From NCBI GenBank assembly GCA_030280995.1, contig JASXTE010000001.1, positions 4,025,001 through 4,089,000 of the forward strand: a stretch of 64,000 nucleotides of DNA, written 5' to 3'. The notes beneath the pieces are model-generated. The model was not told the origin of the DNA. It saw nothing but the letters and a program-made list of their open reading frames with translations, and did no database searches. Both the position numbers and the translations under genes were made by a program. Origin of the DNA: Hemileia vastatrix (Eukaryota; Basidiomycota; Pucciniomycetes; Pucciniales; Zaghouaniaceae). The stretch's first letter is position 1; the number at the start of each line of letters is the position of its first letter. Below are positions 33,408 through 44,138 of the stretch, one piece after another.

Positions 33408-33484
33408 TTTGAGGATTTAGAGAAAACACCTGAAAAGGGACGTAGTAGTGCAAAGAATGAGAACTATGGAGAATTAAATTATAC

Positions 33485-34289
33485 TGTCACTGGACAACCT
33501 ATGCACAAGGTTGAGGATGTTCCTGCAAGTGAGATGAAAGGTTTAGATACTTCTTCGAAGCACAGAGGGATGGTTTGAGGAAGTGATTCGAAGATGACTC
33601 GAAAAAAGATCTACTGCTTTGAGATATGTTCGAGAAGAATCCTAATATAGTTTGAAAGGTAATATTATAATTATTACAATCTCACAAAGGGTTGGAAACT
33701 CAACAATCAAGATTTAGGATTTAGAAGTGATTATTGAGAAATGAAAGAAAGATACAATAATAATGATTTTCACTTTAGAGTTTTACCACTATTAACTATA
33801 AATACGTTTTATAATTTAATTCTAAAGAGTATCGAACCAAAATCCCAACCCCTTTTTATATCCTTTACTCCTCCTTGCATTTACCTCGTACCCATCCACT
33901 ATTCCGCAAACCACAGACCATTAAAAATACATCCATTACACCTGGACTCTCCTCACTAACATCTGTTAACCCTTTAATCCTCCACTAACCATTCCATTCA
34001 TGCTCATTACCCCTTAATAACCCACAGACATTTCATAAAACTTTTAATGTACTATTATATTAACTATTGCACTGTGCGTTGCTTATTGGGAAAAAGACTA
34101 AGACACACTATTGAGAGATTGACTAATTTAGATTTAGAGTTTTAGGCTAGCGCGGTTGTATAGCGAGTACACAAAGGAAATTTGCAGTTGCTATGGAGAA
34201 TTGCTTTCTGCACTTCGAGTATGGATTTGAGCCTCTTATTATTGATTTAATGAGTTACTTTTGCCTCGAGTGTCACGTGGCGCGTGACA
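33485..34289 (-). repeat. 5' LTR of element E
   Basis: TGTCAC...GTGACA. The 20-bp segment around 33565 is absent from the other LTR. Followed by the GTGGG target duplication. Confidence 0.9.
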
Positions 34290-34294
34290 GTGGG

Positions 34295-34585
34295 TAAGGT
34301 ATCAGGGGATTAGATAATTAATTGGCTGGGGGATACCATTTGTAATTATTATTTATTTTATTTTATTTTCTCAGCTCTCATATTTTTTTGAGAAATTTTA
34401 TTTAATTCTTTTCAAGTTGTTTTTAGTAAGTTAGTAGTTTTTAGTAGTAATCTGTGTAAAAAATAAAATAAAATAAAAAATGAAATGAAATGAAAAAATA
34501 AAAAATAAAATAAAGTTTTTATATTTTTTCTAATTATTATTGTTTTCTCTATTTATTAATTTATGTTATTTTCTTTTTTCTATAA
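34295..34585. other. AT-rich stretch of the B 3' region
   Basis: Continuation of B after the E insertion. It consists of TTTTATTT / AAAATAAAAT low-complexity sequence, like 59760-60065 in A and 43730-43990 in A-old, and immediately precedes the antisense gene. Confidence 0.6.
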
Positions 34586-36131
34586 TTAATGTTTTGAAGA
34601 AGAAGCTTCTGAAGTCTGGTCTGGATTATGTTGGCATTTTTTCTTCTTTTTGGGATTGGAGGAAGAACTGTGTTCCTTGTTGTGTAGTCTTCTGGTGATA
34701 TTGTAGGGATTGTAATGGTCAGAAACTGGATTTGAAGGTAAATTTTGGGTGGAAGCAGAAGAGGCTTGGATGGAGTGTTGTAAGGTGTGCATAATTATTC
34801 TGGACATCTTCCAGTGGTCATCAAGAAGTTGTTTTCTCAGGTTCTTCTCAAATTCACTCAGTTTCTCATTAAGAGAAAAGGCCTTAAGCATGTTGGAACA
34901 CATCATACTTAGGCTTTGCTTCATATCTGCATAGTCCAGTGTTAACATGGTTTCAAGAGGTTGGCCAATCCCTATAGTAGTTTCAGGAGGAGGGGTTCCA
35001 ACTAAACAAAAGAATTGAATCAGCAATTTTTTTCTGTTGAAGAAGTTGGATTAATTGATTTGGTACTTACAGATTGGAAGCTCATCAAATTTGTAAGTGG
35101 CCAGAATTTGGACTGCTTAAGGGTTTTGAAGGGAGGTAGTAGGAGGATCAACCAGGTAGAGATATGGATTCTCTTGGTCATCCTCTAAATAGTGTTGATA
35201 ATACAAACTAGGATGAGGATGTTCCTGTGGCCTAGTTGGAGAAGGAGGGCTTTTGTTGTTATTGTTGATATTTTTGCTTCGTTCAGTTTGATTGGATTAT
35301 GTGGTGGAGTACCAGGGTTTTTGTACAATGGAGCAGGAGAAGGTGACCTGAAAGCTGATTTTTCTCTTCTGGATAAATTTCCTTAAGAAATTTAACTTTC
35401 AGATGAGTAATTGGCTGGAAGAGGAGAGGTGTAGTTGCTTCTTCTTGGTTTAGAAGGAAATTTTTGTATGGGATCTGTGTTTGGTGCTCTGGTGTCTTCT
35501 TAGGGACCTCCGGCAGTTCTTCTAAACGTTTTGTAATTCTTGGCATTTTTGCACCTAGGAACTTTTGAGCAAATTTCTCAGGGAGCACTAGGAGGTTGTT
35601 GTGTAGGGTTATTGGTGTTTTTTGGAAGATTTTGGCTGTTTTCTGGCTGAATTTGAGGGTTTTGAGCCTGATTTTTGTTTCCTAGTGAGACGGGCAGGCC
35701 ACCTAGATGCAGTCTAGCAGCCTGGGAGCTGATTTTGAAGCTGTTTGAGCTGAATTCACAGGGATAAGAGCTGTTTCATGAGAGGATAAGGCAGGTCTTT
35801 TGGAGAGTTTTCTGAGAACTGATCACCAGTGTCTTCTGGATGGAGCTGAACATAAAGAGAGAGTAGAAGTACCAAGTTCTGGGGATATAGTAGGGGATCT
35901 GGAGATGAATTTATGTGAAGGTGAAGGTGGTGGTAAAGAATAATTGGGGTCTTTGTCACATTTTTTCTTTTTGGAGTTTCAAGAATCACAGGACTTGTTG
36001 TAGAGTTTGGCCTCAGTGGTTAGAAGAGTGAAGGTGCAAGGTCTGCACATGAGGATTCACATTTTGAAAGCATAGTCCTTTGTAAAATTGAAGAAAGAAA
36101 GATCTGGGTCAACATCAGGGGATACCGCCAT
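34586..36131 (-). pseudogene. B antisense gene 1: zinc-motif protein with intron (damaged)
   Basis: The ATG at 36131 (minus) opens MAVSPDV..., then CX2C-X15-CX2(stop)X6C with NSKKKKCD between (36040-35960): the layout of half a Zn2Cys6 cluster in which one Cys codon position is now TGA. A long Lys/Pro-rich middle follows, mostly in one frame (35588-35283). Near the 3' end a 70-bp intron (donor GTAAGT at 35071, acceptor GTTTAG at 35002) joins ATYKFDELPI to GTPPPETT in phase. The last exon is a helical, charged segment ending in a Lys-rich, Ser-rich tail at 34586. Several stops. Confidence 0.6.
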
Positions 36132-36179
36132 GATCTGTGATGAGAAAAAAATGAAGAGAAAAGATATAAGAAGAAAAAT

Positions 36180-36750
36180 TTTTATCAGTGATAGGTAGAT
36201 GATGGAGTGAAAGTGGAAGTTCAGTAGACTGGTTGCAGGGTATTGTGCATGATATTGGTTGTGTCTTTTTATGCAAAGTGTGGGTCAGTTCATCAAGACT
36301 TTAAACTGAAAGATGGTGTATTCTCCCAAGACTATTAACTGAGGATGGTTTGATGGTTGAGTCCTTCATGACTATAAACTGATAATGTGGTGCTGGTCTG
36401 ATTCTGGAAGAGGGCATCCAAAGGGCGAGTCTCTGAATTTAGTTAAGGCAAGTGTGGCTGTAACTGATGAGCTGGCTGCTCTGTAGAACAGCTACCCCAG
36501 AATTTTAGTTTATTTTTTTGGTCTTTAATAGTTTGATCTCTGGTTCTGTCTTTATGATTTAGGTTTTGAATCCCCCAAGACTATAAACTGAGGGTTTTGA
36601 GTCCCCCAAGACTATAAAATGAGGGCTTTTAGTCCCCCAAGACTTAAAACTGAGGATGAGTCCCATAAGACTGTAAACTGAGAAATTTTTTATGTTTGTC
36701 TAAATTCAGGAAGTCTGGAGGGTGGTCAAGAATTTTCATTTATAAGTCAA
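36180..36750 (+). promoter_or_regulatory. B 3' hairpin array and module copy
   Basis: TAAACT hairpins with CATCAA/CTTCAT/CCCCAA loops at about 36291, 36350, 36566, 36596, 36630 and 36660 (typical stem AGTC/GACT, tail ATAAACTG), interrupted by a third copy of the GCTGCTCTGTAGAACAGC module at about 36476. Equivalent to 60191-61030 in A and 45240-45510 in A-old. Confidence 0.75.
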
Positions 36751-36758
36751 AATTTCAG

Positions 36759-37426
36759 TCAAGATTCAAGTTGCAGAATAGAATAAAGAGATGAAACAAA
36801 GTGTTCAGAATTAGCCTTGAACTGGTGGATGAGGTGTTTCCTTTTCTCAAGGTCCTGTGTATTTCTATCAAGAGTGGGTTGGAAGTAGCTTAGTAGAAGG
36901 TGTTTTTTTTCAGAGGAGTGTTGTTGGAACTTGGCCTTAATGATGGGCAAGTGGTTAGGTGTTGGTGGTTCAATGGATCCTACATTGTCATCATTACTGT
37001 CAGAAGATGGAGGAACTGAAAATTCATCAGTTTTAAATGTAGAAGGAAGGAATAAAAGCTTTTAACATCAGATGGTCCAAGCATGTTGGAATTGATTTCT
37101 GTAGTGGTGTTGGATATCTTTTTTGAAGGGTGTAGTTTGTTGACTAATATGGGTATCTGGATGGATGGCCTGGATCTTTTGGTGCTGGTGGAAGATGGAC
37201 CAGGTTGAGATGGATGTGAAGCTGTTGCAGATGATAATGGACCAGGTCTGTAGAAAATCTTCTTTCTAGATTTTAAGACATCACAGGAGGTTCTATATAG
37301 ATAGGCTGGTGATGTGATTGCCCATATCAGATTATTGTCAATGCAGTATTGGCAAGGTCCCATGTCAGGGACAGATTTTGAAAGAAATTTGAACATGGAA
37401 GATCTGATGAAGAATAATGTGGACAT
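36759..37426 (-). pseudogene. B antisense gene 2: zinc-motif protein next to the 3' LTR
   Basis: The ATG at 37426 lies 18 bp from the 3' LTR and reads away from it. Early residues contain CQYC-X19-C, then SRKKIFY, in the same layout as the A-old and C antisense proteins, with the last Cys pair incomplete. A Ser/Pro-rich region with a TKRSR basic patch follows. Around 37030 the frame shifts into a second open piece (SSDSNDDN...PIIKAKFQQHSS...) that ends at 36759 in a charged helical tail. Function unknown. Confidence 0.58.
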
Positions 37427-37429
37427 TCT

Positions 37430-37444
37430 CAATTGGAGAGAGGA
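37430..37444 (+). promoter_or_regulatory. Polypurine tract of family B
   Basis: TTGGAGAGAGGA directly before the TGTG start of the 3' LTR. Confidence 0.7.
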
Positions 37445-38499
37445 TGTGCTCTTCCAACATTGGCATAGGTCTTTGTTAGGCTGTTTGGTGCTTTTTGTGT
37501 ATGTCTTAATTAAAATTGGTTGAAGAATTAGGTGTTTTTTGTTTTATTCAGTGAATATTGGGACCATGTGTATGTGAGTACTACCATTGGATAGCCCTGG
37601 ATATTCTCTATATTTTATGTCAATATTAAATTCTCTATTTTCCAAGTTTTAAGGGTTTATTTCACCATTTTTCATTTCTAAAAGATAGCTGTTTAATATT
37701 TTTTTGTGTTTTACAGGCAAACTTTAAGTCTTAGGGTTAAGTTCTTACTACCACTAAGTAGGGCTAATTTGGCTCTATATTCTATTTCACAATTTTGTTA
37801 CAGCTGAATTTTGTGTTTTTAGGGTTTTAGTAGTTGTTGTGGATTTTCTAAGTATTTAGGGCTTTTTAGATGCTTTTAGTGGTTTTTTGGCTTCAGGGAG
37901 GTCTACCCGCCTCAGTCCAAGAAGTGTGGGGAGTGTTTCTAAAGGGTTTTTATTCAATTTGGCTGTCAAAGATGCCAAATTAGTTGCTGTGCATGGATTT
38001 TAGATGGGTGGTCTCTGTGTACATACTGAATAAGACATTTTGGGGCAACTTTAATTATCATACAACCATCTGGTAATTATATCTTTGTTTCTCACTCAGT
38101 TTTTACTTTTTTTTGCCACAATTGGCTGTGTTTATTGCAAGTTTAGTTCTTCATTTAAATTAACTTTGGCAATTTATTTCTCTGTTATAGCTTTGAAACC
38201 TAAATCAAGTATTTTGCTGTTTTTGTGCAACAAGTGCACTGTGTCTTTGGTTTCTGGTGTGGATTTCTCTGCATTTCTGGTTTTCTGGTTTTTGGTTCTC
38301 AGTGGTCTGATATTGGCTACTGTCTTGACTTGTAAAGCAGCCAAGGAGTTTTTTGGAAGGGGGAATTGTAGCAGTCTCTAATTTTCTGTAGCAAATTAAT
38401 CTCACCTGGTTTTTCTCAAAGGGACAGGGTTTTTTCTCTCCAGTTTTACTCCAACTCCCTTGATCAAGGCCTATAGCTAGTACTATAGGATTGTTTAAA
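37445..38499 (+). repeat. 3' LTR of family B
   Basis: TGTGCTCTTCCAACATTGG...TTGTTTAAA, homologous to 18725-19787. The same 'empty' sequence CTTAATT...ATTGGTTGAAGAATTAGG is seen here where element A is inserted in the third B LTR. Confidence 0.85.
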
Positions 38500-38504
38500 A
38501 TGTC

Positions 38505-39916
38505 TGACTAGGAAGGATTCTCATTGGGAGTGGGATGAAGAGTGTGAAGAGGCATTTATTAGGTTAAAAAAAGTAGTTGGGGAAGATATTATCTTGCACA
38601 AGTTAGATTATGGGAAAGATGCAGGCCAAATTTATTTATCAGTGGATTCAAGTCAAATTTCTGCTGGGGTGGTTCTGTCTCAAATGGATAAAGCTAGTTT
38701 TATTAAGCCATTCAGGTATGAATCTGTGGATTTTACTGAGGTGGAATCAAGATATTCTCAAAAAAAATTAGAATTTGTGGTGTGGCGAAAATCTTAAAGA
38801 AACTTCAAAATATTTTACAGGGACAAAACTTCAAATTGCAAGTTGATGCTAGATCTATAATTCAAATGATCAATTACCAAAGTTTACCAAATGCACCTAT
38901 GACTGGATGGGTAGACTTTATTCAGAATTTTTTTTTGCTTTATTTCACAATCTTGGTAAGATGTTTACTATTCCAGATGATTTATCAAGAAGACCACCTA
39001 CTGAAGAAGATTCTGATTCAGAGGAATTCCATGAAGATATACCTTTGATTAAATCCAGTACAAAAGGTGCTGAAGACTTTCCTTACCTCCCCCATGAGGT
39101 TAAACTGGCAGGATTAATATTTGTGGATAGAGATGATGAAGACCTCCACCATGAGTATAAACTGGAAAATGATAAAAATATGGTAAATAATGTGCTTGGG
39201 GAGTTTGATGATGGTGAAGTTAAATTAGTTAAAAAAGAGGTTGGATATGTTGTGTATATGGATGAGGATGGAGAAATAGTGTGGGATAGTAAGAATTTGG
39301 TGAATGGTGTATAGGTTGGAGTCTTAGAAAATTCATTTAAAGAAAGTTTGGTTGTTAATAAGATTTGATTAAAAAAATATTGGAAAATGGTGATGATGAT
39401 GATGCTGAAAAGGGTAAAAAAGGGAAAGAAGAAAATGTGGTTGCTAAAAGGTTGGACAGTTCAAAGATGGAAATTTCAAAAATCTTTTATGATTAAAATC
39501 AAGGTCAAGATTTAAAGTTATTGGCTCATTCTTGTGCAGGTAATCTAGAAGATAGGGAAGTGACCATAGATATGGTATTAATAGATTTTCAAGATGATGT
39601 CTGGGGACAGACTGGATTTTATTATAAAATGGTTAAATATTTATAAATGTTATAATGGCTAGAAAAAGGTGATAATGATGAATGGGTGGCTATAAAAAGG
39701 AAGTCACCAGCATTTTATCTCTCAGGAAGAAGATTAATGAGGAGCAGGTATCAAAATTCTCAAGTATTTATTACTTAAAAGAAAGGGTAAGAATTGGTTA
39801 TAAAATCATTGCATGAAGATCTTTGGCATAGAGGAGTTGGTGAAACTTATAGACCAGTTTATGATAGATTTTGGTGGCCTAGTATGAATCTGACTGTTAA
39901 AAAATTGGGTCAGTCA
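38505..39916 (+). pseudogene. pol: pol relic of A-old, part 3 (RNase H to integrase HHCC)
   Basis: Resumes at TRKDSHWEWDEECEEAF, then LHKLDYGKDAG.IYLSVDSSQISAGVVLSQMDKA, VESRYSQ, and PDDLSRRPPTEEDSDSEEFHEDIP..K, followed by two in-frame hairpin copies encoding LPHEVKL and LHHEYKL (about 39088 and 39142). The integrase N-terminus runs to GQSH (39913), where a MITE is inserted. One of the longer readable stretches of A-old. Confidence 0.85.
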
Positions 39917-40155
39917 CACTACGCAATATAGGGGGTGGACTTGCTAGCAAGTCCTCAACCTGAACTCAGATGGAACTCAGACTGAACTCAGACTGAACTC
40001 TACTTGAACACCCACCTAAAACTGTTCTGCTGAGTGGTGTTCATCCCTGATTGTATGGTTCCTTTATCAATAGCTCAATGTGTGTTCAATCTGTGGTGAG
40101 TTTGGGTCCAAGGTTGCGGACTCGCTAGCAAGTCCGCCCCCCATATTGTGTGGTG
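39917..40155. mobile_element. CACTA-type MITE, 239 bp, TSD TCA
   Basis: Left end CACTACGCAATATAGGGGG, right end the complement CACCACACAATATGGGGGG, both followed inwards by the near-perfect palindrome GGACTTGCTAGCAAGTCC. Flanks are TCA (39914-39916 and 40156-40158). Removing the element restores integrase homology (GTCAGTCA then TGTGAAGAATTTC). No coding capacity. Confidence 0.88.
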
Positions 40156-40158
40156 TCA

Positions 40159-41114
40159 TGTGAAGAATTTCAAAGGAGAAGTTATTTAAGGCCAAAAGAG
40201 CCCGGACATGCAACTGGTGAAAATACTCTTTTTGGTAGGATTAGTTTGGATGCTGTTCATATTAAGGAGGGGAGATATAAATATTTTATTTCAGCCAAAG
40301 ATTATTTATCTGGTTGGGTAGAGGCAGTGCCTCTTATTAATTTGAATTCCAGAAATGTGGAAGATTTTTTGATGAAAATTTAGCTATGTAGGTATGGAGT
40401 GATGAAGTTGGTGACTGTTGATGGAGGTCCTGAATTTGGGACATAATTTAGAGAGGATAAATAAAAATTTAGATCAAATGTTAGGGTAGCATCCCCACAT
40501 TATCCTGAATCTGAAGGAATGGTAGAAAGAGGGCATCAAGTTCTTAAGGATGCTTTATTTAGAATGTGTGGATCAAGTGCTGAAAATTTGAGGCACTATT
40601 TACCATTAGTTTTATTTGCTGACAGAATCACTGTCAAAAGGACAACTGGATATTCACCATATGAACTAGTGTCTGGACAGAAAGCAGTTTTACCAGTTGA
40701 TATAGAGGCCAAATCATATCTTGGCCTAGACTGGGACACGGTCAAAACTAATGAAGAATTATCATGTTCAAGAATGGTTCAGTTAGAAAAGAAAGAAGAA
40801 AATCTAGAAAAAGAATATTTGAAAATGATGAATATTAGGAATCAGCCAGTAGATATTGGGATAAGAAGTTGGCTCATAGTTTAAGAAATCTTTTGAAAAC
40901 TGGAGAAATGGTTTTGGTGTATAATAGGAGTTTGGAAATTCAGTGGGGAAGAATGTTTTCAGATAGATGTAATGGCCCATACAGAGTTAGAGAACAGGCA
41001 TCTGGGGGTTCATATGTGTTGGAAGAGTTGGATGAAGGTTTTTTGAAAAAGAGAGTAGCTTCTGATCAAGTCAAGTGTTTGTATTCTAGGGGCACTAGGT
41101 GTGCCAAAGTCTAA
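40159..41114 (+). pseudogene. pol: pol relic of A-old, part 4 (integrase core, GPY/F)
   Basis: CEEFQRRSYLRPKEPGHATGE, LDAVHIKEGRYKY (first Asp), TVDGGPEFG (second Asp), ESEGMVERGHQV (Glu), VSGQKAVLPVDIEAKSYLGLDWD, CNGPYRVREQASGGSYVLEELDE. It ends with CTC-TGAAAT-GAG-GATAAACTA at about 41114, where the young pol also ends in a hairpin copy. Confidence 0.85.
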
Positions 41115-41578
41115 CTCTGAAATGAGGATAAACTACCACTTATTGTTTATGAAGATTTCCTCCAAAATGATAATAAGCTACTTAATCATTGTTAATAGAA
41201 GATTTACTACACAAGAGAGTATAAAGTAAAAACTATCATTAAAATTAATGATCACTAAATTCAAATTTCTCAAATTTTATGTTTAATAATTATTTTGGAC
41301 TGTATTTAAATTTGGTAGTAGTTTTCACTGGGGAACCTTCTAAATTTAATATTGGAAAGTTTGGGGGTTATTGATGGGTTGGCTGCTCTATACAATATTA
41401 CCCCCACAATGTTCATTACCATATTTTTCCTGTTTCTAATTGAATCCAGACTTTGTTTTCGTCATATACGTAGTCCTCTAAGACTATAAACTAGTTCACT
41501 ACAATGTCACTAAAATTACACTTATTTGAAGCCAAATTCAAGGACTTCTTATATTTTATTTTTAATTTATGAAATTTT
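41115..41578 (+). promoter_or_regulatory. A-old 3' region, first structured module
   Basis: Decayed TAAACT hairpins (about 41157), the GGGG...GGCTGCTCTATACA...TACCCCC module (about 41360-41408) and AGTC-CTCTAA-GACT-ATAAACTA at about 41471, in the same order as 59059-59428 of young A. Confidence 0.65.
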
Positions 41579-43440
41579 CACCACACAATATTTGGGGGGA
41601 ATTTCTAGCCAGTCCACAACTTGAAGTCAGATGGATATCAGATGGAACTCAGACTGAAGTAATACTGAACTTTCACTTGAAGTATCACACAAATAATAAT
41701 GGATCTATATTGAAAACATAGTGAAAGTGTGAAGATAACTAAATAGAAGCCAGAAAAAATAATACTATGAATCTACTCAATGCACAGTATTTTTTGAAGC
41801 AACTTATTTAAATAATACTTTATTAAATTAATTTGATCAATAAAAATTGATTGACAATATCACAATTCTTAAATACAATAATTTTATTAAAAACTTTCAG
41901 ATTACATATAAAAAAATCAGTGACTTTTTCTATTACCTACAACTGTTTTTAAAGAATTGAAAACTATTTTTCAGCTAATATTTCATGGAAGTGAACTCTG
42001 TTCTTTGCCCAAAGAATGGAGTTCATCCTCCTATTTTCACACTCTGTTTGCACCAATCCCCATCCCTTTCAATTCTATCAACACATGCTTGTCTTCCCTC
42101 CGCACCCCATTTTCCATCATCCCAGCCCCATTGTATGTCATCCTCTTTTAATCCCCATTTCACTCCTCTCAACCTCTCCCCAACCCTTTTATTCATTCAA
42201 AATGCCTCGGAACCCTTAATCTTCTCTTCCAACTCTTTCCCAACCTTTTTGCTACCCCATATACCCTTCCCCACCCCTCTCTACAGCCTCCCCAACCCTT
42301 GTAGCCCCATTCCTCCCCTTTACCTTGCCTCCACAATCCTTGAACCCCAATATCCTCCCTTTCAACTCAGTACCTATTTTTGTATATAAAAATAAAGTGT
42401 TAGGGAGAAATGGGGGGTAAGCAAACTGGAAGGAGAGGTGTGGAGAGAGAGAGGCAAATGTGGATAGGGGTTGAAAATGATGAAGAAGGGAGTGAAAAGG
42501 TTGGGGAGAAAGATGAGGTGAGGATAAAGAAATATTTCAAAGGGAAAAGAGTGGGGTATTCTTGAGAGGGAGTAAAAAAAGACGATAAAAGAAGATAGTA
42601 ATACAAAATAAATATACAAAAAATATAAAATATATAAAATATGTTACAAAGAGTGGGCACAGAAATTCCTTGAATCCTAAAAATCCACAACTCCTATACT
42701 GTTATTCCCTAGCTTTAATTAAATCAAATAAAAACCTACATTTAAATATTTTGAAAATTTTGAAGAAGAGGGGAAATTAATTTTAATAAATATTAGTATG
42801 AAGTTTTTTTTATATAATAGTGAAATATAGTATTTCAATTGAATTTTAAAATTATATGTCTAAGTAAAGTCTTTGTAACATCATTTTTAAGATTTTTGCA
42901 CCTTCTTTAGATATTTTAATGATTTATAAAATTCAATATTATCTAGTCATAAAATAAGTATATAATTTTTTTAATTCTTGAAAATAATACAATAAATCAT
43001 TTAAATGCACAAAATAGCCATTCATGAACAAATTGACATATTTCAAATTGTAGTTTTTCCTTGTATTTCTGGCCAAAGAAACTTATATAATAATGTCAGA
43101 TGGTATCTTGCAGGATCTATACATTGGTGTTTTTTTAAAAAAAATTGAAAAGTAACTGCTTAAATAGTTTAAAATATGTATTTTTCAGATTAATTTGAGT
43201 GTTTTCTGCACTGTATTAAAATTTCTATAAAAAATCTCATTCTTCATATCTCAAGATTTGTTCAAAGTATTATTACCTATGCTTCATTAAATGTTCAAGT
43301 TGTATTCATATTGAGTTCACCAGAATTTAAATATTTTTTCTTGGTGGTTTCATCACTAATTCAATGTGGCTCAAAAAGATATGAATTAGGATTCAAGGTT
43401 GCGGACTTGCCAGCTAGTCTGCCCCCCATATTGTGTGGTG
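41579..43440. mobile_element. CACTA-like non-autonomous element, 1.86 kb, TSD TTT
   Basis: CACCACACAATAT terminus at 41579 and its complement ATATTGTGTGGTG ending at 43440, flanked by TTT on both sides. Sub-terminal CTAGCC/CTAGC blocks as in the MITEs. A proline- and phenylalanine-rich open stretch (about 41957-42389) is low-complexity TTCCCC/CCTCAA-type sequence and not transposase-like. Its insertion splits two structured modules of the A-old 3' region. Confidence 0.85.
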
Positions 43441-44138
43441 TTTATTTCTGAATTTTTTTATGTTATAATTTTATTTTATTTTCATTTTAAAAATTATTAA
43501 AATTAATTGGTTCAGAGATAATGATCACTGTTGGTCTCCAATCATATTTTATAAATTGGAGGGAGCCCACCCAGTGATCATTTTCTATTTTTTTTGTTAT
43601 TATATTTTCTAATTTTTCAAAAATCATTTATGTTTTTTTCAATTTCTTTCCTTGTTTATCCCATATAAAGCTGCACTTGGATGTGGGTATAATTTAAGGG
43701 GTAGGGCTCATCAAATGGCTGTGGAGCATCTTTTTATATATTTATTTTTAATTTTCAAATTTTAGGAAATTTTTTATATAATTTTTTTTAATTTTAAGTT
43801 AAAAATTTCATGAAATTATATAAAATAATAATAATAATAATAATAATAATAAGTAATATATAAATAAAAATAAATAAATAATAATAATAATAATAATAAT
43901 AATTAATAATAATAATAAATTAATAAAATAAGTAGTATGTTGTTTTTAGGAATTTATATATATAGTTTTTTTTTAGTTTCTTTAAAATTAATAGCAGGAG
44001 CCTAAAGAATTAAGGAAGTTTCTTTTTTGATGAATATGGCACAGTGAAGGTTTCAGTAGAGGCTCTACTAAATCTTTCAATCTCTTTAAATTGACAACAT
44101 TGTTTAAAGACAAGCTTGGTGGCCAAGTTAAAGTGACA
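43441..44138 (+). other. A-old 3' region: two conserved hairpins and AAT microsatellite
   Basis: TGATCACT...CTCCAAT...ATTGGAG...AGTGATCA hairpin at about 43522-43586, remnant of the ...GGATGTGG hairpin at about 43670-43686, then AT-rich sequence with (AAT)n at about 43825-43925. Corresponds to 59549-60065 in the young copy. Confidence 0.65.

Larger units (their letters stand above)
25790..34289 (-). mobile_element. Family-E chromovirus on the minus strand, TSD GTGGG
   Basis: LTRs 25790-26574 and 33485-34289 start TGTCAC and end GTGACA, and are flanked by GTGGG (25785-25789 and 34290-34294). Coding order on the minus strand is Gag, protease, RT, RNase H, integrase, chromodomain: a typical Tf2/chromovirus layout. 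All frames are broken. Between the chromodomain and the 3' LTR (left side) lies a plus-strand gene of about 1 kb and a purine-rich tract. The LTRs differ by roughly 10%, so it is a moderately old insertion into B. Confidence 0.92.
18725..38499 (+). mobile_element. Family-B LTR element: gag and integrase, no RT
   Basis: 5' LTR 18725-19787, degenerate primer-binding site 19792, gag relic, long acidic region, integrase, hairpin-rich 3' region, two antisense genes, polypurine tract and 3' LTR 37445-38499. The LTRs differ by roughly 15%. It is inserted in the RT/RNase H connection of A-old: the left flank ends TTTGAGACAG and the right flank resumes at GGAAGGATTCTCATTGGGAGTGGG, equivalent to adjacent positions near 56430-56460. 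A solo LTR (22523-23701) and chromovirus E (25790-34289) lie inside it. Homology passes directly from Gag/acidic sequence to integrase. Confidence 0.82.

Noticed and set aside
18700..38510. A clear target-site duplication for element B in A-old
   Set aside because: Flanks ACAG and ATGT do not match. The nesting is supported by resumed pol homology, but the duplication itself is decayed and I do not claim it.
41957..42389. Open frames rich in Pro, Ser and Phe inside the CACTA-like element
   Set aside because: Overlapping in several frames, low-complexity CCTC/TTCC composition, no transposase motifs, and absent as a frame in the copy at 1-1235.
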